Shown here: positions 1-11,498 of the stretch, one piece after another
Position numbering within the stretch: position 1 is the first letter of the stretch
Layout of the letters: each line of letters opens with the position of its first letter
Assembly (NCBI RefSeq): GCF_035222375.1
Contig: NW_026946365.1
Span: 62,001 to 126,000, forward strand
From: Podospora pseudocomata
Lineage: Eukaryota; Ascomycota; Sordariomycetes; Sordariales; Podosporaceae
Direction: 5' to 3'
Length of the DNA: 64,000 nt
The notes under the pieces: generated by a model
The model's input: the letters and a program-made list of their open reading frames with translations, nothing else
Told to the model about the DNA's origin: nothing
Databases searched by the model: none
Position numbers and translations under genes: made by a program

Positions 1-78
1 AAAGCCCACCCGGACAAGTACTGGACTGCCATCAGCGCAGCATGGAAAGATGCAGTCAAGAAACGAGACCATCAGTGA
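1..78 (+). CDS. 3' end of an unidentified gene (partial)
   Basis: An open frame runs from the first base of the window to a TGA at 76-78, giving 25 residues that end in a basic, charged tail (AVKKRDHQ). The short peptide has a biased, protein-like composition (Trp, Tyr, His, many Lys), but it is too short to assign a family. It is convergent with the aldolase gene on the opposite strand. The reading could be spurious, since any frame can stay open for 25 codons; the upstream sequence would be needed to decide. Confidence 0.35.
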   Translation, partial: KAHPDKYWTAISAAWKDAVKKRDHQ

Positions 79-333
79 CATGTGCGAATGAGGAATACTG
101 GAGAGACTAGAGATCAACTGGTAATACTTGCCCATTATATTCCTATTGCATGGAACCTGTAAAATGCTGGCGAAAAGTCAAGATGGGGGCATCGCAGTCT
201 CATTGGATCTTGGTTCTAGGTAATAATTTGAGAAACCCACATGGCCTTTTGAGCAAGGTTGTCCCGTTGTTCACCCTCCCCCACGGGCAATTGTGTTTGT
301 CCACCTATTGCCCCATGCCTACCACGGCACACC

Positions 334-2208
334 TTACAAGGTGCCGGCAGTCTTGAACGCCTTGAGGCAGTCCTCAACCTTGGCCTTCATGGTCTTCTCA
401 CCCTCTCTGACCCAGACACGAGGGTCGTACTTGATGGTTGTCAGTATAACCAAAACAAGAAATGTGGGGACACGTCACTACACTCACCTTCTTCTTGTTG
501 GGCTTGTTCCCGCCTTCGGGGTTTCCGACTTGGGTCTTGAGATAGTCAATGTTGTTGGTGACATAGTCTCTGATGCCCGTCAAGTAAGCCCACTGCAAGT
601 CGGTGTCTACGTTCACCTTGACGACACTATTCTCTTGTTAGCATCTCGAACGGGCTAGTCTTGACATGTGCAGGGGCAATTTACCCATGGCTGATCGCAG
701 TGTGGTAGTCTGACAAGGAAGAACCAGATCCGCCCTGTGACAAACTCGTTAGCATAATCGGTCTTGGCGTCTCTGGCAAGGACCTTGGCTCGCATCCCAG
801 TTTGTAAAGAACCAAAAGTACTCGAGTGTGAAGGAATCACGTAGCTCAGAGGCAAGAGAGCCTCATCGTTTCGAGGCCTGTTCAAGAACAAACCGTGGTG
901 AACGTGCGCCAAGAGTAGAGGTCCTGCAGCCTGGGTATGCGAGCCCAGAGTAGGACGACGAAGGGAGGATTCTCACATGGAAGACAAAGAAGACGGGCTT
1001 GTCCTCGGAGAACTTCAGCTGCTCCTTGACATAGGCCTGGTGCTTGCCCAACAACTCAGGGTGACTGGCAAGATGAGATTGTGGTTTAGTAAGTTGACTC
1101 ACACGGTGCGCGTTTTAGCATAGAGTAAGACATACAGCTTGACATTTCCAGGGGCGTAGACGCCGTGAACATTGCCGAAGCCAGCAGCAATGCTGAAGTA
1201 CGGTGAGATGTCCTTGAAGGCGTTGTAGATCTGCAAGATGTCCTCGGGCTGTGTGTACAAAGCGGAGTTGTCAACACCAGAGTCTGGATACCTCAGGTTA
1301 GCAAAGCGCATCTCTGTGTCACCAAGTTACCTACTATCGACACCGTCCTCCTCGCCGCCAGTGATACCAATCTCCATCTCGAGCCACTGCTTAAGAGGAG
1401 CCATGCGCTTCAGGTAACGGACGCAAGTCTCAATGTTCTCTTCGACGGATTCCTCCGAGAGATCAAGCATGTGACTGCTGAAAAGGGGCGTGCCGTTCTT
1501 CTTGAAGAACTTCTCGTCCTCCTCGAGCATGCCATCGAACCATGGAAGGAGCTTCTTCGCGCAGTGATCGGTGTGGAGCACCACGGGGATGCCGTACGAA
1601 GGGGCGATGGCACGGATGTAGTGGGCGGCAGCTATCGCGCCAGCAACGGAGGCTACAAATCCTCAGCATCAAACACCACTAGAAACAAGAGATGGGGGGA
1701 CTCACCTTCACGCTTCTCAGAGCTGTCCTTGATGCCCTTTCCAGCGAAGTAGGCGCTAGTCGCCAAAGTCAGCACTTGCAAGGAGAATTGTAGAGCAAAC
1801 CAATGGTGACTTACGCTCCACCTTGCGATGTCTGGAGGATGATGGGAGCCTTGGAGTCACGGGCTTGGGGGTCAAGGTTAGCAAAATCACACATGGGACT
1901 TGGGGAGGAACCTACCAGCCTCAAGGGCGGCGACAACAGTCGAGCTCGAGGTGACGTTCACGGCAGGAATCGCAAACCCGACCTTGCGGGCGTGCTGGAA
2001 AAGCTGGAGAACATGGTCGCCCTACACAAGCAGCAAGAGAATACCGGTCAGGAGGTTCTGTCGGAGAATTGGCTGCGGATATGCGGATTTGGGGTTGGAC
2101 GTACGTAGATGACTCCGGCGGGGAGGTTAAGCTCCTATTAAAAAGTACATGTCAGCTGCTGCTAGACGACAGGAGGTCTAGGGTGTGGCTTACATCGAGG
2201 ATGCCCAT
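334..2208 (-). CDS. fba1: Class II fructose-bisphosphate aldolase
   Basis: This glycolytic and gluconeogenic enzyme cleaves fructose-1,6-bisphosphate to dihydroxyacetone phosphate and glyceraldehyde-3-phosphate using a divalent metal ion. The frame is split by about nine short introns. Exon 1 encodes only MGILD (2208-2194), followed by ELNLPAGVIY (2134-2105) and an exon from 2021 to 1916. Family landmarks can be read in order: the VVLHTDHC metal-ligand/active-site block, EMEIGITGGEEDG, AAGFGNVHGVY, a split FHGGSGS phosphate loop, and NVDTDLQWAY. The C terminus ends TAGTL before a TAA at 334-336. Intron density is high for a glycolytic gene. All exon joins checked keep frame, so the gene appears intact. 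Cytosolic; constitutive expression would be expected but is not shown here. Confidence 0.93.
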
Positions 2209-3386
2209 TGTGATATCGGTAGACAGGTAAAAGCTAATTGTGCGGTGATTGCTGAAGGATATCGGAGTGACTGATCCAAAGATGAATGTAAGGAGACGAG
2301 AAGGGAGTGGAAGGAAAATGAGGGCTTTGTATGACGCACCTGGACTCTGTCGCGGTTGCTCAGACGAGTTGCAAGACCACCGACAAGTCGCTGGCAGGAG
2401 CGGGGCATCCCGGTCCAGGAGAATCACCCCACCATGTCCACCGGCACCCCGCGGGCTGGCCAGGTGGGGTGTTGAGCCAAAGCACTGGCTTCGGCATGTG
2501 CTGCGGCCCGGCAGTGATTCCTGCGGCCTGTCATGCAGGCTTTTGACAGCTGCCAACTGAAGAAACTGTTGGGATTTCTGACAGAACCCAGTTGAACCCC
2601 CCATCTCTTGGCAATGTCATCAAGACATGGTCGGTCCGATGGCCCAAGAGGCTTTTTTGGGCTTTGCGAAGCCGGACGGACGAGCAGGGCAGTGTATTTT
2701 TTTTCTGCACACTCTCACCGTATTCCCATGATGTCAAACCACCCATCATCTCGGCCGGTCATGTCGGCGTGGGTGGAGAAACGCGGCGCAAGGCACAGCA
2801 CCTGTGTCGCCAGCTTGGCTCGGAAAATAGTGGAAAGCACCGGCGTCCGCACCCGTATGACCTCGGTCCGACATGACACATATTCGCCAGGAACCGGAAT
2901 GTCTTCAAGGCTGTTCTCGACCGTTTAAAAGGCCTCCCTCATGCCGAATTTCCTAGCACTCGTAGTTGGGCTTCAGGACCATTGGAAGTGAGGGGTGAGA
3001 GCCTAGCTACGTCATGGTGGGTCAAGTCCACGGATGAGCTGACTCGGCGGAGCTGATGAGACGACGATCAAAACCACCAGCAAACACGCATCGTCAACAT
3101 CAGCATTGGTCATATTCATCAACGGCTGAGAAATGCAAAAGCGAGTCCGACGGCTCGCAATGAAATCCTTCGTTACCAAATTGGGACTGTCTTCTTGAAT
3201 CGACGTAGGAGCTACACAAGATGACAAACTGGGTGCTCCTTCTGACAAATTGGGCCAACAGGAGCGCATAGGCAGTTGTTATGGCATCAGCGAAAGAGGG
3301 CAAGAGCAACTGAATATATAGGGCTCAGGCAGTCCAAGATATTGGAGATGCTTTAGACTAGAACCAGACTTCTCATCTCTGGCATC
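2209..3386. other. Intergenic, divergent promoter region
   Basis: About 1.2 kb separates the aldolase (leftward) from the DUF3237-type gene (rightward). No frame here has codon-like composition or recognisable domains. It presumably holds both promoters. A TATA-like element lies near the right end. Confidence 0.5.
3315..3320 (+). promoter_or_regulatory. TATA-like element upstream of secreted DUF3237-type gene
   Basis: TATATA lies 67-72 bp upstream of the ATG at 3387, a plausible core-promoter position for a fungal gene with a short leader. Sequence match only. Confidence 0.4.
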
Positions 3387-3966
3387 ATGAAGAGCTTCAC
3401 ACTTCTCGCAGGTCTTTTGTTCTCGTCCACGGCTTCATCAGCCGTGCAGGGCATAAAGTCCCCCAAACCCCCGTCGCTGAACCATCTTTGCTCGGTCAAT
3501 TTTACTTTGGGTGACGCTATCCCGATTGGAAGCGGACCAAGAGGCATTCGGCTGGTTATTCCCATCTTGAACGGCACCTTCTGGGGACCTAGACTTAAGG
3601 GTACCTATCTCTCACCACCACAACCTCTCGACAGAACAGCTGACAAATCCAGGTACCATCTTACCGATCGGTGCGGACTGGGCCCTGCTTGATCCGAAGT
3701 ATGGCCTTGATCCAGACAAGAGCTTTACAGCTGATGTCAGGACCACATTCAAAACCCACGACGGGGAGTTTATCCAGGTCACTCTTTCTGGGGAAAGACA
3801 GTCTGATGATGCACGGAAGCGGACTCTAGTCAGAATCGGCATGGAGGCGGGAAGCGAACGGTACTACTGGGTGAATTCGTTGGTTGGACTTGGGGTGGTG
3901 ATGAGGCCCGCTGAGGAGGGCAGAGAGTTTGAACTTGGAATGGAGTTCTGGCAGGCTCAGCTTTGA
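3387..3966 (+). CDS. Secreted DUF3237-type protein
   Basis: Two exons, 3387-3600 and 3653-3966, join in frame to give 175 residues. The first 20 or so form a signal peptide (MKSFTLLAGLLFSSTASSAV). The mature part contains a G-RLKGTILPIGADW segment, then ...DVRTTFKTHDGEFIQV and an ERYYWVNSLVGLGVV stretch near the C terminus. These match the pattern of the small beta-barrel DUF3237 family (bacterial and fungal, function unknown). Two candidate N-glycosylation sequons (NFT, NGT) are visible. The function is not known; the secreted location is inferred from the signal peptide. Confidence 0.8.
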
Positions 3967-4963
3967 AATTTTGGTCTGCGGTTTCTTGAGTCCGGTATTG
4001 ATCGCAAATTCATCATCTCAGGGACACTCCCTGGATCTATCACCCTTCCTTCCGTAGCCTTGAATTGGTTGCCGCTCGCAGAGTAACCTCTTATCCAAAA
4101 TAACACCGCTTTCGACAACTTGAAATACATCCAGGAGTAAATGGTCCGGTCTGTGAGCAGGTTCATGATCACTGGCTTTCATCCAACTGGCGGAAAAAAA
4201 TCCCCTCCCGGCCATTTCGCTTATAACTGCACGCCTTCAACTTGTCTCATGGCGGTGTTGGTGAAATGGCAAACCATCTTGCCTTTAGACGGCATGTTAT
4301 CGGGTTCTCTTAGACAGAACCGCATTCTCGAAATGCTGATTGAGCGACACAGAGCCAAGAGAACATATTGTGTGGCCAACCGTTGCAACACAATGTCGCA
4401 GTCATTGAAAGAGACACTCGGCAGTTATCCAGGGGATTAAAAGAGTCTCGTCTCGGCTCAGAGCTTTCGCCTATTTGCCGGCATATACCACAACTTGATG
4501 TCGTCATTATGTTGTGAAGACATTCGGAAAGTTGGCTTGGCATTTCAGGGGTAAGTCGTTTTTGTGGCAGCCATTACCCGATCTGTGTTGGCAAGGTGAG
4601 TCTGCAAATGGCGGTGCAGGTAGCAAATTTAACCTTTTATAACAGCTTCAAAACCGCGCCTATCTTGATGCTATCTCCAATCGCCGAACAGGGGTACGGA
4701 TAGTTTAACCGCCAGTCCAGCGCTTGGATCGCCAACCTTTCTGCGTTGTACCTGTGAATCGCAATCACCTTTGGTTGAAGTCTTATCAGCATAGTCATAG
4801 ATGCGGGTTTCGGTATGTAGGTTGGGAAAGGGAAAGGCAGACACGGCAGGATCAACCGGGGCAACAATAATGTCTGGGCATATAAGAGGAGAAAGAAGTG
4901 AATGATGGATGAGTACTCGTCACCAGCGCTCCCATCTTTGCCATCCAATCCTTCTAGCCCAGG
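3967..4963. other. Intergenic
   Basis: No supportable gene. The longest frames lack codon bias and domain similarity. The right end should contain the promoter of the dibasic-site secreted protein. Confidence 0.5.
4881..4886 (+). promoter_or_regulatory. TATA-like element upstream of secreted SH3-like gene
   Basis: TATAAG in a CATATAAGAGG context lies about 80 bp upstream of the ATG at 4964. Sequence match only. Confidence 0.4.
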
Positions 4964-5965
4964 ATGAAATTCCTTGCCGTTTTCAACCTTGCTTTGTTGT
5001 GTGGACAGAGCGTGGCCTCGGTCCATTGCACGGTTGTGAAGCCTGATCTCGTGAAGCGAATGTGCGCGTTTGACAACTGCCCTTCTATCGGCTATGTCAA
5101 ACGCGGGCAACTTGTACATGCCGCATGTTTAGCTGACTGCAGCACTGTGGATAAGTGAGTTTGTCTCAGGTCCCAAACACAGTCATCGGTGCTGACCCTA
5201 AGCTGGAGTCCATGGGTCAAGCTGTTTGACGATACCTTTATCCAAGCAAGGAAGCAATATCTCGAACAATGTCACACATTTGGCAAGGATGCTTTCATCA
5301 AAGGTAAGCTTGACTTTTACAAACTCAAGCTTCAACTTGCAGCTAACAGCGGCCAAGACCTTCCCCCTTGTCATGTGGTAGACAAAAGGTCGAAAACAGA
5401 TTGCGCATTCCTGTCGAGCTCTCCTCAGTTACATTCACGACCTGGCAAACTTGGCTCAGGACTTCTCAAGCCCCTGAAAAGAGATACGGGCAACAGTCTC
5501 GAGTATGTGTCAGGGCCGATCGCATCACACAACACAACTCTTCCTGATAACGTAGGCAACTCGACGACTGTTTCCGCCAATTCAACCGTTTCTGCGAATT
5601 CGACGATTCACCTTGGCAACAATGCAACCAATCCGTTCTTCAAAAAGTGGTACAAGCGTCATGCCATCCAATCTCCTCAGATCTTCACTACGATAACCCT
5701 GCCTATACCAACCCCATCTCTCACAATTCCAATCACCACGCCAACTCTCTCATTGCCAATCCCAACCTCAACAGTCTCGACATCAATCCCGTTCCCGTCA
5801 ACCACGGCAGCTAGTCTGCCTCTCCCTACCGGTATACTTTCGCGTCGCCATGATCAACAAAAGGTTGACTTTGCCTTCTTTCCCAACTCTACCATCCCGC
5901 TTGGCAATGTTACAAAGCCTCATGTTCCTAAAAGATCGCTTGTGGCTCTTCCTTTTAACGCTTAG
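4964..5965 (+). CDS. Secreted SH3-like protein with low-complexity tail and dibasic sites
   Basis: Exons 4964-5154 and 5203-5965 join in frame to about 317 residues. A signal peptide (MKFLAVFNLALLCGQSVAS) precedes a Cys-rich region of about 100 residues (CAFDNCPSIGYVKRG, then WVKLFDDTFIQ). Its spacing resembles an SH3b-like fold, with CPS-x-G, a basic turn, then W-x-K-L and a final strand. The second half is rich in Asn-Ser-Thr sequons and Pro/Thr/Ile, and carries four dibasic sites (LKR-D, YKR-H, SRR-H, PKR-S), the last nine residues from the C terminus. A 39-nt stretch with GT-AG ends (GTAAGC...TTGCAG) after about 5303 may be a very short intron; either reading stays open. No catalytic motif is seen. 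Secreted effector-like protein or processed precursor are both possible. Confidence 0.65.
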
Positions 5966-6142
5966 ACGGTGGTTGCTCAGCCTTGCTCTCGATTGTCTAC
6001 TTTAGGTTTCTCTCTGTCTTTACCAATATCTGTACTGGAAAATCTTCTGATAGTTCGCCCTCGTTGATATTACGCTCTTTCAAGCATCATACGTTGCTCA
6101 GCTACTTGTAGGTAGTCTTTGATCTGCTCTAGGAACCCAATT

Positions 6143-7733
6143 TTACCCCGACTTTGCCTTGCTCTCTGCAAGAACCTTCTCGACTACTTGCAAGTCTTCT
6201 CTCAGACTGGTACAGAATCCACCCTCGGGGTCTGAAAAGATCTCGGCAAAGTACAATGCAGCCTCTCCGTACTTTTTCGCGCTCTCCGGGTCCCCTTTAT
6301 CATAGTATAACTTCATGAAAACCTGGTAGTATTCCCCAATCTTGGTAATAAGCCTTTCCACCTGTGCCAGCTCGATGAACTCTCGGGTCCAATCCACCAA
6401 AGCGTCATATTGGGTCTCTGAGTCCTGCATGGCATAAAACAGCTCCATCAGCCGCTCGCGACGAGAGTCGGACGCGTCTCTGGCCTCGGCCGGGGCCGTG
6501 CAAAGTGCACAGGTACAGTTGAAATGCCAGTTGCCCAGCGATTTGGCACGGTATGACGTGGGCATGCCCAGCGGGATATCTATGTATGTTAGAGAGCAGT
6601 ACCTGAGGGCGTCCGGATGAACTTCTGGAAACCTTACAGCTGATGGTGATCTCTTCTCCCGGCATGATATCTCTCGTTGCGATCGCCGACATGACCAAAT
6701 CGTTGGAGGTGAAGCGTGGAAAGGCACTAGAACAATCAGCCACTCTTGACTTCTCTGAAAAATGGTGGCTCCGAGACCTACTTGGGATCACAAGCGTGGT
6801 TCATCCTCTATGTTCTGTCAGTCACTCTTCGCGTGTGGAAAATAGGAAGACATGAGACAAACCGCAATCTCGGGATACAGCCCTTTGCAATCACGACCGT
6901 TGACTGTCATGCCAAAGGCATTGGTCCGGATCACATCTTCCAGCACATGCATTTCACCTTTTCTGCTCCTCGCCAGGTTCAAAACCCGTTGTCTGTCCCC
7001 CAGTTGCTCCAACGCTCGCTGGTAATATTTTCTACCTTTTACAAAACCTTTTGCTCTCACAGATTCTCCTGCTGGTGTGGCCTTGCGCGTGCCTCCCTCT
7101 GTCACCTTGAATTTGACACCTGCTTCGTCCTCCTCTTCCCGGGGGAAGAAAGCGTTATCCGCAATCACGGCAGGAAAAGCGCGCATGATGGTTTCAAACC
7201 GGCTGATCTTTCTGGTTGCGATGACTCCTTTTCCCTTTCCGGGAATAGATATGATGGCGTATGGCAGATCGGGATGCTGAAACTCCTCCTGAGGTTTGAA
7301 ATGTCTTCTCTCTAGCCAATGGTCCGCAGCTCTGTCGATGGCCACCACCAGGCCAGCAGCAGTTTCTGGAGTTGTCAGAAAGGACACTCCAGCCCCTAGA
7401 TTGTACGACGCGGACGAAAAGACACAAAACTTCTCGCCTGGAATGTCGGAGAAGGACGTTGAGCAGAGAGGTTGGTGGGTCCACGGCAGATTGGGAATGT
7501 CGAAGGAATCTGATTCGTCATCCACTAAAAGAGGTGACTGCTTCGGTGCAGCAGATAATGGGGAGAGTAGAGGATTAGGACATGTGGTTTGAAGGGCAGA
7601 AACATGGTTGATAGTCAGGAAGAAAAAAGACCAAAGTATGGGTGAAAACTTGAAAGCCAGACGGTATGTGGGTTCTGGGAGTCATGTCAGCGACCTGCCG
7701 TCCTCATTGTCAAAAGATATACTTACTAGCCAT
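6143..7733 (-). CDS. SET-domain protein with N-terminal signal peptide
   Basis: Five exons (7733-7727, 7674-6863, 6807-6782, 6726-6638, 6579-6143) join in frame to 456 residues. Exon 1 supplies only MA plus one base. Splicing creates a hydrophobic segment (FSPILWSFFFLTINHVSA) at residues 10-28 that looks like a cleavable signal peptide. The SET domain shows KGKGVIATRKISRFETI, the SAM/substrate-site signature RMNHACDPNAF (assembled across an intron) and GEEITISYIPLG. A post-SET-like CTCALC follows, then a helical, TPR-like C terminus. The overall layout matches the fungal SmyD/SET5-like group. Lysine methylation is the family activity; a secretory-pathway location is inference and is odd for a methyltransferase. 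The start could instead lie further downstream at MDDES, which would drop the signal. Confidence 0.85.
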
Positions 7734-8342
7734 GATGATGAGCTTTCGTTTCTTGACTTGTTCCGCTGGTCGGTTCTATTCAGATGAGATGGAGAAGATA
7801 TCAAACTGTTTACCCAGCATCTTGCTACGGTGTTCGCTTGGGCATAATCACTTGGCGAACTGAGCACTGACAACGCCGAGAGTTTCGAGTTTTACCCTGT
7901 CCCAGATAGAATTCCCAGTAGGAATTCTGGAGGTCAAGGCGAATAGCCGCCAGTGGAAGATGCCCCGGTTAATACGGATATCGTGATATAGCCGACATCC
8001 AAGTCAATCCGAGTCAGTACATAGTCTGGCAGTGTCAAATGAAAAAAGTCAAAACAGTTGTATTCTCTATCGATGGTCATGCTCATGATGCAGAAATGCT
8101 GATGCTGGTGATGCTGATATCCAATATCCCAAATGTAATCCCAATGCTGTCCTCACAAAGTAGGTACCCAAGCCCAAAAATCGTAAATGTATCCCAAAGA
8201 ACCGCGGACCACTAAAAGCCGCACAGAATCGAAGAAAGAGTGACCGATGGACTCCTCAGGTGAAGCTCACTGAACCAGAGGCTGGTTGAGAAAGAAAGGG
8301 GGCGCTGCGTGCATCCCGGGAGGTCATGTTGATGCGCCGGCT
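7734..8342. other. Intergenic
   Basis: This 609-bp stretch is upstream of the SET gene and downstream of the next minus-strand gene. It has a perfect 8-bp inverted repeat at 7908-7928 and, around 8080-8125, a degenerate run of GATGCTG-like words. No gene seen. Confidence 0.5.
7908..7928. repeat. Short inverted repeat (AGAATTCC/GGAATTCT)
   Basis: Two perfect 8-bp arms, 7908-7915 and 7921-7928, flank a 5-nt spacer about 175 bp upstream of the SET gene start. It could be a dimeric regulator site; nothing else supports that. Confidence 0.5.
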
Positions 8343-8779
8343 CTAGTACCCATCGGCTTGGGCAACAACAGTCCAACCGTCATCCTTACCCACGACAGGC
8401 TTGGGGGTGGAAGAGGTGACGGTGGAGCCAGAACGAGCGGCGTCGGTAGGATTAGAGCTGCACTTGGTGTAGCCGTCGGTGACGAGAACTTGCACGCCGG
8501 CAGGAAGGACCATGCGGCCGGTGCCCTGGGACATGAGAATCACATCCTCTTCGGTACCGGTGCGCTCGCCCTTAAGAAAGACGATGGACTTGCAGCCCTG
8601 AAAGTCGAATGTGCGCTCATAGTTGCGGGCGGGGATTTCGACGTAGTTGCTGAGGTCCGCAGAGGTGAAGACGGCTTCGGTCTTGTCCGACCAGCGGCGA
8701 CGCTTGGACAATGTCAGTCTTTCATTTGCGCATGCGCTTCGAGTCAGGGGAGACCTACAAGTTCCTGGGCGTCAATCAT
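8343..8779 (-). CDS. Small orphan protein
   Basis: Exon 1 (8779-8759) encodes MIDAQEL and joins in phase 0 to 8702-8343, giving 126 residues. The donor GTAGGT and acceptor CCAAG fit consensus. The protein starts with a basic patch (RRRWSDK), has a central beta-rich section with FDFQGCKSIVFLKGER and GRMVLPAGVQVLVTDGY, and ends GWTVVAQADGY. There is no signal peptide or membrane segment. I do not recognise the family. The strong third-position C bias on this strand supports a real, well-expressed gene. The central block looks like a small beta-barrel or cupin-like fold, but this is only an impression. Confidence 0.65.
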
Positions 8780-9597
8780 GTTGATGGTGGTAAGCGGTGG
8801 TGGGTGGGTAAAGGTTGATGAGTGAAGATGTGATTGTGTCTGGGAGGAAAAAGAGGTAAGTTGTCCATGAACAACTGCTCTCTATTTAACAACCATCTTG
8901 AACTCTTGAGCAGGTCTCCTGATACCCACCGAGAATCTCCACGATGCAAAAGCGAAACCCGCTTCCTGCCCAAAGTCTCCAACACGGCATGCACCAATGT
9001 GCTGACATCCATAGACGTTGCAGATGACTGGGCCCACGCGCCAAGGATGAAGTGCCGTTGCCGTGTACCCAATGAAGTTTGTACAAGAAAATCAGCCAGA
9101 GCCCAACCCCAAACACGAACACACTTGGGATCTACTTTGGAGCCCAAAAGACCGTTCCCCGCTGTGATAACGGGGCCCAGACTGCCAGAGTCTGCCGAGT
9201 CTGCTAACGTGGACGGCCTTGGCAGGGCGGTTGGCGATTAGCGCGGGCCCATATCGAGTGGCATCGTGACGTGGCTGTTGTGGTGTCTCTGACCGACACT
9301 TGTCATTGGCCTCTCCTTGGCAGGGCGAGTGGAGAAGGGAGCGACACATCACGATCGATCGATTCCCGCCAGTGTCCACACACCTGACTCGTCTGATTTG
9401 GGATTTAAGCGCGCTGTAGTGCTGAGGCTGCTGCAAGCCTGCAAGATGCACAAACGAGCAACTGATCCAAAAGTTCAGCTGTCTAAACACAGTTAGACGA
9501 TTCGCAGTGTTGCAGCGAACTTGGGAGCGAGTGGAAGGTGCGAGGAGATCAAGGCAAGACCAAGCCTTGATGAAACTCTACACTATTGATATGCTGT
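8780..9597. other. Intergenic
   Basis: This 818-bp stretch lies between two minus-strand genes. Open frames are present on both strands but none has a domain, signal peptide or sensible splice structure. Confidence 0.45.
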
Positions 9598-10594
9598 CTA
9601 GTGCATCTTCATCATGTCGACACTTGTAAGATAGTCACTTGTTCCCTTTGCCGGCTCCCGATCTTTTGGCCCACATGTTGTCCCCGCTTTCCCTTCCCCC
9701 CTGGCGCCGTCAACTCTCATCCACTGGTTGCGGCTCGTGGCCATCAGCAGATTTTTCTGAGCGTCGTCAAACCACCCATTGATGAAATCCCCATGAAAGC
9801 AGTACCCTTCGCCTACTTCGCCGCAAGCCAACTTCAGAGGTGGAGTGCCGGACCAACCTTTGGGAAGCAGGCTGCGAACATTGTATCGAACAGAGAACCG
9901 GAGCTGCGGAATTCGTTTCATACCTGAGGGACAACGGCCACCGTTCGCTGCGGTGTAGGCATAGTTCTTGATGTTGCTTGTCTGGACGCAATCCGGAAAC
10001 CGAAGAATGACTTGGATATTGCCGCTGCACGTCACGCGAGGCATGAGAGCTCGATTACGGTTCTGTCTGTCCTCAGGCCCATTTTCACACCACCATGTCA
10101 GACCAGTGGTGCCCTCGTTCACATCACTCTGGCTTCTCGCTGTTGCATTTCCTGCAATGGCAAAAAAGTCTTGTGGATATGGAATCTCGGCCTTGTCGAT
10201 GTTTTCATAGTATGTGCTGAACATGCCCGGATTCACCTCCACAAAGTCGGTTGGTCCCCGTACATAGTAAAGGGTTGGAATCCCTTCAATGTTGATGATT
10301 TTGGTTTCGCTTTAGCCGCCTGACACATGAACAACAAGAAGAATAAGAAAACTTACAGTACACTGACAAATCGTTGGGGTTCTCTCCAGAGGCACAGCCT
10401 TTCTGCAGGTCGGCCGTGGTGGGCAGGTCTTTGGTCACAGCATCGGATCCAAAGAATGAGTGCATATGAGAACGGTACTGCCCAGGATAAACGATAGGAT
10501 CAATATTCTTGACCATGAATCGCTTGTGGCGGATGTCAGTATATGCCGTCACGACCGCCGCCAGAGCGCATGCAACAGCTGTCGAGACGATCAT
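9598..10594 (-). CDS. Secreted DUF1996 protein
   Basis: Exons 10594-10357 and 10283-9598 join in frame (codon T|GG gives Trp) to 307 residues. The protein opens with a signal peptide (MIVSTAVACALAAVVTA). It then shows DUF1996 landmarks: DPIVYPGQYRSHMHSFFGSDA, with the His-containing core typical of the family, WIPTLYYV across the intron, a paired-Cys C-GNIQVILRFPDC block, and CPSGMKRIPQLRFSVRY. A late HGDFINGW follows. DUF1996 proteins are common secreted fungal proteins, sometimes fused to WSC domains; no WSC domain is present here. Biochemical function is not established. Confidence 0.9.
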
Positions 10595-11478
10595 GATGGT
10601 GTTGAAACTGATAGTTGAAAGTGTCGATGACAGTCAATACATCAACATTCAGAATGCGATGATCCCCTTTTATCTGTTTTGGTAACAGTGAACCGTAAGA
10701 AACAGGGTTGTCGTGATATGTTGGGGCTGGATATGCCGGTACTCACCATTGAGCCTGCCAACCGCAATGCTGGGCTGAGTATCTACCGCGGAGATAAGCA
10801 ACGGAATCATGAGAGAGTATTGGTGGCATTTTCCTTTCCATGCCTCCGGTTATAGGAGAGTATAGTCGAGCACAGATGCTTCCACCTATCGTGACAGGGC
10901 ATTCCTGCTGCTTGATTCTTGGAAATACATTAGGCTGACCTTGAAGGCAAAATACTCCATGCAACCCTTCATAACAGAGTTCACAATGAAAACGAGTTTC
11001 GGCAGTTGATAGGTAATCACCAAATCTCTGTAAACAAGTGGCAAGATGTGCTTTCTCGAATCTACGTTATGAATGAACTCCCCCGAGTTCGTCGCTAACT
11101 ACCTACACATTTCTGCTTCAGGCTGGAAAGTATGTAGGTATTCGACAATAAGGTATTTTCAACAACCTCTGATTGTGATCCACACATAGAAGAAGGCACA
11201 AACATCATCCCCATAAGACCAACAGCCTATATATCTATGAAAGTCAGAACGGGGTGTTGGGAGGCGTGGTCTACCTTGCTTCGAAACCCCCTATCCAAAT
11301 GACATTACAGGTAGGATTTTATTGAGATTATATTTTTTCCACCCATCCTTCGTGTTTTCTTTCAACAGAGTACCTATCCACCACTCTTTTCATTTCTTTG
11401 ATTTCCTTCAAGTTGTCATCCTATATGCAATAACTGTCGACTTACACATTTCTACCTAAATAGAAAATAAACCTCCTA

Positions 11479-11498
11479 ACTATCTTTCGAAAGATAGT
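11479..11498. repeat. Perfect 20-bp palindrome
   Basis: ACTATCTTTCGAAAGATAGT equals its own reverse complement. It sits in the AT-rich part of the gene-free stretch. It could be the end of a small non-autonomous element, a protein-binding dyad or chance. Confidence 0.6.
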
